Notes: generated by a model not told the origin, from the letters alone. DNA of 64,000 nt from RGIG8775 sp045660295 (GCA_045660295.1 JAZRDN010000031.1:43753-107752), one strand, 5' to 3'; numbered from the stretch's first letter, positions 9,976-18,245 are shown. Made by a program: numbers and translations.

Positions 9976-11883
9976 ATGCTTCTTCGACTTCATGATTCCG
10001 TGGAAAACGGGATAATGCCTGTCATAACCAAATATGTAAATGGGGAGGACGCTTCCGTTAAGGGGGCGTTTTCTCTTAATACAACGCTTGAATTTTCTGT
10101 CAGATGTTCGCGAAAGTTAGGCGTTTCCGCCGTTGTTATGCGAATAAATAAAGACGGCGAGGAATATAGCGATATTTCTCTTGATTTTCGCTCCACGGAA
10201 AACGGCGTTGACGAATATGCGACCCGACTTGAGCTCGATAAGGCGTTTTGCGGCGGTAACGACGGACTTTTCTATTACGAGTTCCTTTTCTTGCGCGGCT
10301 ATGAAACACTCTTTACCGATTCTGTAAACAACGTGGATTTCCAGCTCTCCGAGCACTCGGACAATAAGTTCAGATTGCTTGTGTATTCGCAGGACTATGA
10401 AACACCCAAATGGTTTCACGGCGGTACTATGTATCAGATATTCACCGACCGCTTTTTCTGCGGTGTGGGCGAGGTGGGTACACGTGATGATGTTATCATG
10501 AATCCCGATTGGCACGAGGGCGTCAAGCAGTATGCCGAATATCCGGGCGCACCCGTGGCAAATAACGAGTTTTTCGGCGGTAACCTGTGGGGGATTGCCG
10601 AAAAGCTGGACTATTTGCAATCGCTTGGCGTGACCGTTATATACTTAAATCCCATATTCGAAGCCTATTCAAGCCATAAGTACGACACGGGGGACTATAT
10701 GAAGGTCGATTCCATGTTCGGCGGCGATAAGGCTCTTGAAAATCTTATAGCGAAATGTAAAGAGCGTAACATAAGAATTATCCTTGACGGTGTCTTTAAC
10801 CATACAGGGAGCGATAGCGTTTATTTTAATCGTTACGGAAAATATGATTCGGTCGGAGCTTATCAAAGCAAGGATTCAGAGTATAAGGATTGGTACTTCT
10901 TCAAGGAGTTTCCCGATTCCTATGAGTGTTGGTGGAATATAGAAATTCTTCCTAAGCTTAACCCCGAGTGTATCGCTTGCCGCGACTTTCTTTGTAATAA
11001 GGGCGGCGTTGCTGAAAAGTATATGAAAATGGGTATAGGCGGTTGGAGACTTGACGTTGCCGACGAGCTTAGTAACGACTTTCTCGATATTCTCCGTGAT
11101 ACAGTTAAAAACGCGTCTGACGGCGATGGAATAATTATCGGTGAGGTTTGGGAAAACGCCGCGGATAAAATTGCCTACGGCAAGCGCCGCAGATATTTCC
11201 GCGGAAAACAGCTCGATAGCGTTATGAACTATCCTGTTCGGAACGGAATTCTCGCTTTCGTCTCCGAAAAAGACGACGAAATGTTGTATAATACTCTTAC
11301 CGAGCTTTATTCCTCTTATCCCGAAACAGTCTGCCATTCGCTTATGAATTCTCTCGGTACGCACGATACCGAAAGAATTTTATCGGTGCTTGGGGATAAG
11401 GACGTTCTGGAGCTTACGAATGAGGAGCTTTCCACGCATAAAATGAACCAAACCCAAAGAAAACGGGCGATAACCAAGCTTAAGGTGGCTTCAACTCTCC
11501 AGTATACCGTTTTCGGTGTTCCGTCGGTCTATTACGGCGACGAGGCAGGGCTTGAGGGCGGTCATGATCCCTTCTGCCGTCAGCCTTTCCCTTGGGGAAA
11601 AGAAGATGGCGAGCTTACAGAGCATTACCGTAAGCTGGGTGAGATAAGAAAAGAAAATTCCGCCTTTGCGGACGGAAAGTTCAAAATAATATCACACTCA
11701 AAGGGCTTTATAGCCTACGAGCGTTATAACGGGGAAGAAAATATCCTCGTTGTGGCTAACGTGGGTAAGAGCAGTAAGGGATGCGATCTCGGCTGTGAGG
11801 TGGTAGACCTGCTGACCGATAAACACTATAACGGACGGCTTTCGGTAGCGCCCAATACCGCGATGATATTAAAGCTGATTTGA
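9976..11883 (+). CDS. GH13 alpha-glucanase (alpha-amylase/neopullulanase-like)
   Basis: 635 residues without a signal peptide, hence intracellular. Residues ~1-130 form a beta-rich N-terminal domain; a GH13 barrel starts at MYQIFTDRFF (~150). Catalytic residues are Asp360 (GWRLDVADEL), Glu390 (IIGEVWEN) and Asp464 (GTHDTER). The N-terminal domain and barrel features suit neopullulanase/maltogenic-amylase-like enzymes that trim branched glucans, which fits a debranching or limit-dextrin role next to GlgP; no separate GlgX or pullulanase lies in the operon. The start ATG follows the glgP stop with no gap. The exact specificity is inference. Confidence 0.85.
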   Translation: MLLRLHDSVENGIMPVITKYVNGEDASVKGAFSLNTTLEFSVRCSRKLGVSAVVMRINKDGEEYSDISLDFRSTENGVDEYATRLELDKAFCGGNDGLFYYEFLFLRGYETLFTDSVNNVDFQLSEHSDNKFRLLVYSQDYETPKWFHGGTMYQIFTDRFFCGVGEVGTRDDVIMNPDWHEGVKQYAEYPGAPVANNEFFGGNLWGIAEKLDYLQSLGVTVIYLNPIFEAYSSHKYDTGDYMKVDSMFGGDKALENLIAKCKERNIRIILDGVFNHTGSDSVYFNRYGKYDSVGAYQSKDSEYKDWYFFKEFPDSYECWWNIEILPKLNPECIACRDFLCNKGGVAEKYMKMGIGGWRLDVADELSNDFLDILRDTVKNASDGDGIIIGEVWENAADKIAYGKRRRYFRGKQLDSVMNYPVRNGILAFVSEKDDEMLYNTLTELYSSYPETVCHSLMNSLGTHDTERILSVLGDKDVLELTNEELSTHKMNQTQRKRAITKLKVASTLQYTVFGVPSVYYGDEAGLEGGHDPFCRQPFPWGKEDGELTEHYRKLGEIRKENSAFADGKFKIISHSKGFIAYERYNGEENILVVANVGKSSKGCDLGCEVVDLLTDKHYNGRLSVAPNTAMILKLI

Positions 11884-11893
11884 GGAGGGTGTT

Positions 11894-12235
11894 ATGCTTA
11901 AGAAATTGTTTGAACGCCTGACCAAAAGTAAAAATCCCGACAGTAAACGCTATAAATACGATATGGCAAAGCAGATCTGCGGTCATCACGTCAGATATAT
12001 CACCGAAAAGAACGGCGAGGTGGACGAGGTCATCGGACGCGAAGGCTCGCTGAATATCAAGGACGACGAGCTTCTCGTGTTTGGCTCGGGGGACATTCTC
12101 ATGCGTTGTAAAATAGAGAATATGCAGGCGTGGGAGCTTCTTTCAAAGGACGGCGTGGTAATAACCGCCCCCGATGATGCCCACGGCGGTATCGAGCGTA
12201 CTATCGTTGTATATTATGTTTATTACAGAAAATAA
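11894..12235 (+). CDS. Small protein of unknown function in the glycogen operon
   Basis: 113 residues, predicted beta-rich, soluble, no signal peptide. I do not recognise the family. It begins with a basic helix (MLKKLFERLTKSKNPDSKRY) and then has short alternating hydrophobic strands (SLNIKDDELLVFGSGDILMR, TIVVYYVYYRK). GGAGG lies 7 nt before the ATG and the gene sits only 10 nt after the GH13 gene and just before the operon terminator, so it is co-transcribed with glycogen genes. A regulatory or particle-associated role is conceivable but not shown. Confidence 0.7.
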   Translation: MLKKLFERLTKSKNPDSKRYKYDMAKQICGHHVRYITEKNGEVDEVIGREGSLNIKDDELLVFGSGDILMRCKIENMQAWELLSKDGVVITAPDDAHGGIERTIVVYYVYYRK

Positions 12236-12236
12236 T

Positions 12237-12265
12237 AAAAGGAGCTGAATTTCAGCTCCTTTTAT
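12237..12265. terminator. Bidirectional terminator between converging operons
   Basis: AAAAGGAGCTGA and TCAGCTCCTTTT form a stem of about 12 bp flanked by A- and T-runs. It closes the glycogen operon and the yajC operon. Confidence 0.85.
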
Positions 12266-12280
12266 TGTTTTCAGTTGTGA

Positions 12281-12712
12281 TTATATGAGCTTTTTTCCAA
12301 GCTTTGCGGCTTCGCTTGCGGCGATAGCCTTTATCTCCTCGGCAAGGGTACTTCCTATTACCACAAAGCCGAGTTCGGCGGGAGCGTCCGCAAGCGCGGT
12401 ACATACCAGCTCGTTTGCCAACGCAATGTCAGCGCATGCGCTGTCTCCCTCAGTCATTATTCTCACCTTGCCGTCATCTTCCTTATAGAGAAGTCCGTCG
12501 CGAGAGAGTGAGTATATATATTCATACGCTTCCTCAACGTCCATCGAGTCGAACTTCGCAAGCTCGTATCTGAGCGAAGTGGGGCAGACAGGCGTAAGAG
12601 GCGGAACGATAGCGCCCAGCATTTTGAACTGGAGAGCGTTTAACTGGATCACCGCGCCGCTCGCACTGTCGTAAGCGTATTTCTTTCCTGCAGATTTTAA
12701 CGTGTAAAGCAT
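12281..12712 (-). CDS. Stand-alone protein resembling the N-terminal domain of SCIFF radical SAM maturase
   Basis: 143 residues. The start (LKSAGKKYAYDSASGAVIQL) matches from memory the pattern of ScfB maturases (LNGxNIVLDVNSGAVHVVD), and the next part (VEEAYEYIYSLSRDGLLY) matches the rest of that RRE/PqqD-like domain. There is no CxxxCxxC radical SAM cluster motif and no SPASM cysteines; the protein stops after ~75 further residues of Ala-rich sequence (AIAASEAAKLGKKLI). In many Clostridia the order is yajC-TIGR04086-scfA-scfB, and here it is the third gene after yajC and TIGR04086 (4-nt gap, no scfA). So it may be a remnant or a repurposed scfB. Identity is inferred from pattern and synteny. 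Confidence 0.55.
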   Translation of the reverse strand: MLYTLKSAGKKYAYDSASGAVIQLNALQFKMLGAIVPPLTPVCPTSLRYELAKFDSMDVEEAYEYIYSLSRDGLLYKEDDGKVRIMTEGDSACADIALANELVCTALADAPAELGFVVIGSTLAEEIKAIAASEAAKLGKKLI

Positions 12713-12715
12713 AAT

Positions 12716-13207
12716 TTACCTCTTTTTATAGTTCTTTTTTCTTTTTTTGTCGGGTTTCTTCTTCGATACTCCTATAAAAGCTCCTATTATCGAGCAAACA
12801 AGCACCGCCGCGCGTAACGCAACGGCGTTTATAACGTTATAATCCGATGACATATTTTCGCTTATAGGGAGCGAAAATATAAAGGTTGCCGCCAGTAACA
12901 GCGCTCCTGTTGTGAGTCCGCACAATAACGCTGAGCCACGGTTGAACCGCGCGGCGGCAAAGCCCCCGAAAAGCGACGATATGTACAGAACCGAGAGCGC
13001 GGCAGGGGTGATATACCTTGTCGGGTCAGCCGTTTGGTAGATAACGAACGCCACAATTATGGCAAGCAACACGCCAATCGCCATAGCTATGACTGTGCCC
13101 ATCAGGGAGCAGCGGAAGAAGCCTTTTGGCATGTGCGAACTTATTCCGTCGCTTACACGGGCGTGTCCGACGGAGCGTAACGGATTTTTGGATACCTTGT
13201 TTTTCAT
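12716..13207 (-). CDS. TIGR04086 family membrane protein
   Basis: 163 residues with four predicted membrane segments (around MGTVIAMAIGVLLAIIVAFV, ALSVLYISSLFGGFAAARF, LLCGLTTGALLLAATFIFSL and ALRAAVLVCSIIGAFIGV) and basic ends (tail KKKPDKKRKKNYKKR). This is the usual profile of the TIGR04086 family found next to yajC in Clostridia; function unknown. The ATG at 13207 has GGAGG 6 nt upstream; an earlier in-frame TTG at 13222 lacks a site. It lies between yajC and the SCIFF-like fragment on one transcript. Confidence 0.75.
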   Translation of the reverse strand: MKNKVSKNPLRSVGHARVSDGISSHMPKGFFRCSLMGTVIAMAIGVLLAIIVAFVIYQTADPTRYITPAALSVLYISSLFGGFAAARFNRGSALLCGLTTGALLLAATFIFSLPISENMSSDYNVINAVALRAAVLVCSIIGAFIGVSKKKPDKKRKKNYKKR

Positions 13208-13278
13208 AAAATGCCTCCGCAAAATATAATTACTAAACTATATTAATGCGAAGGCAATTTTATGATACCCGATGCGGA

Positions 13279-13602
13279 TCAGTTGTTCTGTGCATCTTCC
13301 GCGTGAACGTCAACGTTTCTGACCGCGCTCTTGAGAATGCGGATCTTTGTGCCGTCACGGCTTGTCTCAAGTACGAGTGTTTCATCCTTGATGCTGACGA
13401 TCTTTCCGATGATACCGCCGATGGTGGTGATCTCGTCGCCCACAACAAGGTTGTTTCGCATGTTGGCGGTCTCCTTTTCCTGCTTCTTCTGAGGTCTTAT
13501 CATGAAGAAGTAGAGGAGAGCGAACATAACAACCATCAAGCCGATGGATATCCACGAGGATGCGGGATTTCCTGTTTCGGCTGTTTCAAGCAATCTGAAC
13601 AT
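13279..13602 (-). CDS. yajC: Preprotein translocase subunit YajC
   Basis: 107 residues: one N-terminal membrane segment (WISIGLMVVMFALLYFFMI), the family hallmark RPQKKQEKE directly after it, and a soluble domain with VVGDEITTIGGIIGKI. YajC associates with SecDF at the Sec translocon. GGAGG precedes the ATG by 6 nt. First gene of a three-gene minus-strand operon; secDF is not next to it in this window. Confidence 0.93.
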   Translation of the reverse strand: MFRLLETAETGNPASSWISIGLMVVMFALLYFFMIRPQKKQEKETANMRNNLVVGDEITTIGGIIGKIVSIKDETLVLETSRDGTKIRILKSAVRNVDVHAEDAQNN

Positions 13603-13633
13603 TCTGTGACCTCCAAAAAATTTGATATATCTA

Positions 13634-13662
13634 ATTATAAACCATAAAACAAATTATTGCAA
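13634..13662 (-). promoter_or_regulatory. Sigma-A promoter of yajC
   Basis: Minus strand TTGCAA (13657-13662), 17 nt, TATAAT (13634-13639), about 30 nt before the ATG. Confidence 0.7.
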
Positions 13663-13743
13663 GACGTTTTTGTAAATATTTCCCCAAATTTTCAAAAAAA
13701 CTTCTTTTTTGCTCCCGAAAATTAAAAAAATCTTCGCTATCGG

Positions 13744-13772
13744 TTGAAAATGCGATGAAACTGTGATATACT
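13744..13772 (+). promoter_or_regulatory. Sigma-A promoter of rimM
   Basis: TTGAAA (13744-13749), 17 nt, TATACT (13767-13772), 38 nt before the rimM ATG. Confidence 0.7.
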
Positions 13773-13810
13773 ATAATCAATATATGTGACTGTAAAAACG
13801 AGGACTTGTT

Positions 13811-14320
13811 ATGGAAAAGAAAAAATATCTTGAATGCGGAAAAATCGTAAACACTCACGGCGTAAAGGGCGCGGTCAAGCTCGAATCGTGGTGTAACACC
13901 CCCGACGACCTTGCAGAGCTTGGGAGAATATTCGTTATAAAGGGCGCGGCTGAAAAGGAATACCGAGTAAAGCACGCGTCGGTCTTTAAGCAGTTCGTAA
14001 TTGCAGAGCTTGAGGGCGTTGATGATTTTGATGCCGCGCTGGCGCTCAAAAACACAGTGGTCTATGCCGCAAGAGAAGATTTTGAGCTTGAGGAGGGCGA
14101 TTATTTCATTGCCGACCTTATCGGCTTGCAGGTGATAGATATGGGCGACGGCAGGGTATACGGAACGCTTAAAGACATAATAAACCGCGGCGCTTCTGAT
14201 ATTTACGTTATAGATACCCCAATGGGCGAGCGAATGATGCCCGCGGTAGACGAGTTCGTAAAAGAGGTCAGTGTTGACAAAGGCATTTTTGTAGCCCCCA
14301 TCGAAGGAATGTTTGACTAG
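13811..14320 (+). CDS. rimM: 16S rRNA processing / 30S maturation factor RimM
   Basis: 169 residues, normal length. The N-terminal RimM domain opens with ECGKIVNTHGVKGAVKLES and the C-terminal PRC-barrel part has YFIADLIGLQVI and PMGERMMPAVDEFVKEV, both diagnostic. It helps assemble the 30S head, acting on S19 and helix 31-33 of 16S rRNA. Usually rimM sits between rpsP and trmD; here it is alone with its own promoter, and the region after it holds large hairpins rather than trmD. Confidence 0.92.
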   Translation: MEKKKYLECGKIVNTHGVKGAVKLESWCNTPDDLAELGRIFVIKGAAEKEYRVKHASVFKQFVIAELEGVDDFDAALALKNTVVYAAREDFELEEGDYFIADLIGLQVIDMGDGRVYGTLKDIINRGASDIYVIDTPMGERMMPAVDEFVKEVSVDKGIFVAPIEGMFD

Positions 14321-14697
14321 GCGAGAGAGACAAATACGAACCCGCCCTGAAGCCTGAATTTTCAGTGCTTTATGGCGCTTGTCTCTCTTGTAAAGTCTAC
14401 ACTTGGCGGCGTTCGCCAAGCACCAAAATCATCAGAAAATTAAGGCTTGAGGGTCTACGAGTTTTGAAAGAGCAAATATTTAGGATATGCGAGATAAATT
14501 TTTGCGGCAATATGCGGATATTGCAAGGAAATTTATCGAAGCATATACAAATATTTGCCTTCCAAAACCGAGTTCGGATTATTCTCTCTTGCCTAAGCAA
14601 GGAGCCGAAGGAAGCGAGTCCTCGAGCGACGCGCGGCCGTAAGTTAATCGTACACACCTCATTCTCGCTTTTTCTTACAAATATAGTTGCTTTGATT
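14321..14697. repeat. Gene-free stretch with two long imperfect hairpins
   Basis: No convincing gene. Directly after rimM, GAGAGAGACAA (14324-) pairs with TTGTCTCTC (to ~14391), with an inner stem AAGC-CTGAA/TTCAG-T-GCTT; this may act as a terminator. Next is a short hairpin CTTGGCG/CGCCAAG (14402-14420). Then 14461-14568 is one long imperfect inverted repeat centred at 14515, with arms GTTTTGAAAGAGCAAATATT and its near-complement, and an inner perfect GCAATAT-GCGG-ATATTGC. The stem is roughly 45-50 bp with bulges. It looks like a MITE-like element or a structured RNA; which one is not clear. Confidence 0.6.
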
Positions 14698-16518
14698 TTA
14701 TAATTGAGATGGATACGTTTTGGACAAGAAGTTCTTCAACACGTCTATTTCGCTTTGCAACTTTTTGCCGATATCTGTTTGCTTGACGAGTATTCTTTTG
14801 TCGTACTTTCTCAGTTGTCTTACCTCGCTTCTGAGATCGGATGCATTATGAACTACGTCCTCGCTTGATGTAAACGGTTGGTGGCAGATAAGATAAAGAC
14901 CTTGTGAGTTGTTTACAAGTGTGTATCCCGCAATACCCGTTTTTTCGTGATATGCTTTGGATAGACCACCGTCTATAGTTATATGTCGGCAATTCCCACT
15001 TTCCGGACTTTCCCCTTTTTTGACTTTTACGGGCATATGACCGTTGACTATGACCGAATTATCTCCTATGATACCAAACTCCGCCAGCACCCTCAGACAA
15101 AATTCTTCATCGTTTACGAAATTATAATATTCGTCCTTGTTTTCCTTTTCTATATATCCCTCAAAATATTTAGTGTATACACACATTTTATCGCGTCCGT
15201 ACAGCGGAGATTTTTTGCCACACCACAGATACCACATGTAATCAACGGAATATTTGTCTCCCATGGCGGCATCACGGACGAGTGTGTCAAGTCTGTCGTA
15301 CAGATGTTTACCGGAATATTTATCCATACCAATGTTTATTTCCGAAAAACTACCGTCTGCTTCCGTAGGAACACAACCATGCATAATAAGATTATCATTG
15401 AATACCTTATACATACTGCCGTACTTGAGAAGCATTCGCATATGCTCGCCAAGCCGCTTGCTGTGCTTGAATTCGTCTGTCAGTAGCTCGACGAGTTTTT
15501 CCTCCTTTTCGGTAAGCTCGTAAGACGGATACAGTATTCTGTCATCCATACAAAACTCGGGGTGTTCGGATATAAGTTTGTTTTCCAGCTTTAGCTGTAC
15601 AACGGTTATAGCTTTGGTCATACGGGCGAGCATCTCGTCCTTTTCAAAATCACTCTCAGAGCCGTATATGTCGGAAATAAAAAACGCTTCGCATTTGTCG
15701 TTGGCGTATTCCTCTGTCGCAAAGGTAACAAGAGGTCGAAGATTTATCCCGTAGTTTTCTATGACTTGAAGATTTCTGTAAACGCAATTTATCCTTATAA
15801 CGTTGCACATACAGGCGGCATTTCCAAAATATGCGCCCATCCAAAGAATATCGTGATTGCCCCATTGTATGTCAAAAGAATGAAAGCGTGACAGCTCATC
15901 CATGATGATATCACAACCGTTGCCTCGGTCGTATATATCTCCCACGATATGAAGATGGTCCACAGCAAGATGATGTATAAGTTTTGCTGTCTCAATTATA
16001 AATTTGTCAGCGTTACCAAGCTCAATTATACTTGATACAATCTCCGAATAATAATTTGCCTTGTCAATACTGTGCTCAGGCATATTTATAAGCTCATCCA
16101 TTATGTAGCGGTAATCCTCGGGCATTGCCTTTCTTACTTTTGAACGAGTATATTTTGCCGATACAAGCTTTGAAACCTCGATAAGATCATAGATGGTTTG
16201 TCTGTACCAGCATGGTGGATATATGATGCCATCATTTTTTAAAACCCGTTCCGGATAATATATAAGCGCGGCTAGCTTGTTTTTCTCTGCCTCAGACATT
16301 CTGTTTCCGAAGGCGAGATCTATTTTTGTTCTTATGACGCCCGACGCATTGCGTAGGATGTGCAGAAATGTTTCGGATTCTCCGTGGATATCGCTCAAAA
16401 AATGTTCTGTTCCCTTGGGGAGGTTGAGTATCGCTTTCAAGTTGATCAACTCACTGATGACCGACTGAGATGTTGGGAATTGCTTTGCAATTATTCTGCT
16501 GATTCCGTTATCGTTCAT
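14698..16518 (-). CDS. fbp: Fructose-1,6-bisphosphatase class 3
   Basis: 606 residues. This large Firmicutes-type enzyme removes the 1-phosphate of fructose-1,6-bisphosphate in gluconeogenesis. Metallophosphoesterase motifs are in place: FLSDIHGESETF, HIVGDIYDRGNGCD, QWGNHDILWMG and the late VNGHMPVK. The ATG at 16518 has AGAGG upstream and gives the family start (MNDNGISRIIAKQFP); the extra upstream open frame is leader sequence containing the promoter. Transcribed alone. Supplying hexose phosphate, it is metabolically linked with the glycogen operon in this window. Confidence 0.93.
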   Translation of the reverse strand: MNDNGISRIIAKQFPTSQSVISELINLKAILNLPKGTEHFLSDIHGESETFLHILRNASGVIRTKIDLAFGNRMSEAEKNKLAALIYYPERVLKNDGIIYPPCWYRQTIYDLIEVSKLVSAKYTRSKVRKAMPEDYRYIMDELINMPEHSIDKANYYSEIVSSIIELGNADKFIIETAKLIHHLAVDHLHIVGDIYDRGNGCDIIMDELSRFHSFDIQWGNHDILWMGAYFGNAACMCNVIRINCVYRNLQVIENYGINLRPLVTFATEEYANDKCEAFFISDIYGSESDFEKDEMLARMTKAITVVQLKLENKLISEHPEFCMDDRILYPSYELTEKEEKLVELLTDEFKHSKRLGEHMRMLLKYGSMYKVFNDNLIMHGCVPTEADGSFSEINIGMDKYSGKHLYDRLDTLVRDAAMGDKYSVDYMWYLWCGKKSPLYGRDKMCVYTKYFEGYIEKENKDEYYNFVNDEEFCLRVLAEFGIIGDNSVIVNGHMPVKVKKGESPESGNCRHITIDGGLSKAYHEKTGIAGYTLVNNSQGLYLICHQPFTSSEDVVHNASDLRSEVRQLRKYDKRILVKQTDIGKKLQSEIDVLKNFLSKTYPSQL

Positions 16519-16567
16519 TTTTACCTCTGTTTCTCGTTGTGCGGTTTTGCGAATATGAATATAGTAA

Positions 16568-16596
16568 AGTGTACCACAAATGAAGTGGTTTGTCAA
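16568..16596 (-). promoter_or_regulatory. Sigma-A promoter of fbp
   Basis: Minus strand TTGACA (16591-16596), 17 nt, TACACT (16568-16573). The spacer carries an inverted repeat CCAC...GTGG that could be an operator. Confidence 0.7.
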
Positions 16597-16861
16597 CAAC
16601 AAAATATATGTAGCACAGCAGCAGAGTATGTAGCATAGGATTTCATAAAAATTAAGCAAGAGAGAATAATACTTTAATTAATCCTGTTATAAATGCCCAT
16701 GCCATAAAAGCCGAACGAGCTTTGCCCATTCGGCTTTTTCTGCTTTAAGCGATAAAATTTGAACGCACGCCCAACCAACACCCCAAGCGGTTGTACACGA
16801 TAACAGTCCTAATGATACAAATTTGACACAAAATGAAGAACTGATTCTCCATAAATTTTTC

Positions 16862-16890
16862 TTGACTAATCGGCATGTGTATGGTATACT
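16862..16890 (+). promoter_or_regulatory. Sigma-A promoter of radC
   Basis: TTGACT (16862-16867), 17 nt, TATACT (16885-16890), 34 nt before the ATG. Confidence 0.7.
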
Positions 16891-16924
16891 ACATATTGTA
16901 TTAAACGTTTTTTAAGAGGTGGAA

Positions 16925-17632
16925 ATGTTGCACGAGGGACACAGAGAAAGATTAAGGGCAAAGGCTGAGGAATACGGTATAGCCTGCCTTGAGGAGCACG
17001 AGGTGCTTGAACTGCTTCTCGGCTACGGAATAGCCAGACGGAACACCAACGAGATTGCCCACGAGCTTATCAACCGTGCAGGCTCCTTGCGCGGAGTTTT
17101 TGATATGAGCATAAGTGAGCTGGAAAAGACCAAGGGTGTCGGTCACTATACCGCTTTTATGATAAAGCTTATCGGCTTTATTATGAATCGTCCCAAGGCT
17201 CCGCCCAAAAACCGAGTTGACTTGAGCAGGTTCAGTGCGGTAAAGGAATACGCTAAAATGCTGTACGGCGGTGCTGCCACCGAAACGCTGTACGCGCTTC
17301 TTTTGGACAAAAAATTCAAGCTGATAAAATGCGTAAACATCGCCAACGGAAGCGCATGGCAGGTGGGAATTGACAAATCGGCGTTGGCAAGAGCCGTTCT
17401 TGAGGACGAGGCTTCAGCTGTAATTCTTCTTCACAATCACCCCGGTGGAGTGCCTTCTCCTTCAAGAGACGACCTTAATTTTACCGTTGAGATAGAGCGC
17501 ACCTTAAGTGCTATAAGTATGCCTTTTGTAGAGCATATAGTATATGCCGACGGAGAGTGCTATCCTATAATGAAAACCAACAAGCAAAAGGCGACTGTCG
17601 CTATAGAATACGATGATATAATGGAGGCGTGA
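16925..17632 (+). CDS. radC: RadC family JAB/MPN-domain protein
   Basis: 235 residues. An N-terminal helix-hairpin-helix part (ELEKTKGVGHYTAFMIKLIG) is followed by the JAB metalloprotease-like domain with the signature LLHNHPGGVPSPSRDD. The name suggests DNA repair but the true role of RadC is unsettled. ATG at 16925 is preferred because AAGAGG lies 5 nt upstream; a GTG two codons earlier is also possible. The gene ends 1 nt before the next start, so the two are coupled. Confidence 0.88.
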   Translation: MLHEGHRERLRAKAEEYGIACLEEHEVLELLLGYGIARRNTNEIAHELINRAGSLRGVFDMSISELEKTKGVGHYTAFMIKLIGFIMNRPKAPPKNRVDLSRFSAVKEYAKMLYGGAATETLYALLLDKKFKLIKCVNIANGSAWQVGIDKSALARAVLEDEASAVILLHNHPGGVPSPSRDDLNFTVEIERTLSAISMPFVEHIVYADGECYPIMKTNKQKATVAIEYDDIMEA

Positions 17633-17633
17633 T

Positions 17634-17999
17634 ATGACGTTTGCCGAAAGACGAGAACAGGTAAAGAGCTATTTGGGAAAGGTAGTTACCATAGGCATAG
17701 ACCGCCCTATCGGCTACGTACATAAAAAGGCTAAATATGACCTTGTATATCCGATAAATTATGGGTATATTCCGGGTGTGCTCGGCGGAGACGGCGAGGA
17801 GCTTGACGTTTATCTGTTGGGCGTGGACGAACCGGTGGAGGAATATACGTGCAGAATAATCGGTATTGCGCACCGCATGAACGATTGCGAGGATAAGCTT
17901 GTGGGCGCTCCCGATGGCATTAGCTTCAGTGCCGAGGAAATTGCCGCCGCCATAAGCTTTCAGGAAAAATACTATAAAACAAAGGTGGAGACTCTTTGA
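17634..17999 (+). CDS. Short inorganic-pyrophosphatase-like protein
   Basis: 121 residues. The central part YPINYGYIPGVLGGDGEELD and following DVYLLGVDEPVEEY match the family I soluble pyrophosphatase core, where the aspartates bind metal-pyrophosphate. It is much shorter than typical enzymes (about 170-210 residues) and the second metal-binding aspartate motif is less clear, so activity on pyrophosphate is uncertain. Homologues of this short form are often annotated simply as inorganic diphosphatase in Clostridia. Its start follows the radC stop by one base. Confidence 0.7.
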   Translation: MTFAERREQVKSYLGKVVTIGIDRPIGYVHKKAKYDLVYPINYGYIPGVLGGDGEELDVYLLGVDEPVEEYTCRIIGIAHRMNDCEDKLVGAPDGISFSAEEIAAAISFQEKYYKTKVETL

Positions 18000-18149
18000 G
18001 CCTTGCGGTAAATGATGCGTTAATTTTATAAAAATATTTGCCGATAAGCCGCAGAGCAATAAAGTCTCTTTGCGAGTTTGAAAAGAATTTTGACGTGGAC
18101 AGTACGGTTATGGTTGAATTTACCGACACTTGTGGAAATTGTATAAATA

Positions 18150-18188
18150 AAAAAGGTCTGTCCTTATGTCCTTATGACAGACCTTTTT
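18150..18188 (+). terminator. Intrinsic terminator of the radC operon
   Basis: AAAAGGTCTGTC and GACAGACCTTTTT form an 11-12-bp stem with a 13-nt loop and a T-run. The ~150 nt before it, after the pyrophosphatase-like gene, hold no recognisable gene. Confidence 0.85.
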
Positions 18189-18191
18189 ATA

Positions 18192-18220
18192 TTGACATTT
18201 GCACGTCAATGTGTTACAAT
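18192..18220 (+). promoter_or_regulatory. Sigma-A promoter of the MATE exporter gene
   Basis: TTGACA (18192-18197), 17 nt, TACAAT (18215-18220), 25 nt before the ATG. The short leader leaves little room for other control. Confidence 0.75.
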
Positions 18221-18245
18221 ATACACCGTGTATAGGGAGGTAATT

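Larger units (their letters stand above)
16519..16924. other. Divergent intergenic region fbp/radC with an orphan hairpin
   Basis: No gene seen. It contains the fbp and radC promoters and, at 16707-16738, AAAAGCCGAA...TTCGGCTTTT, a terminator-like stem that lies upstream of both divergent genes and therefore ends no recognised gene. It could end a small RNA or mark a lost gene. Confidence 0.5.

Noticed and set aside
18000..18148. Small coding sequence after the pyrophosphatase-like gene
   Set aside because: Open frames are short, have no ribosome binding site and no recognisable motif.
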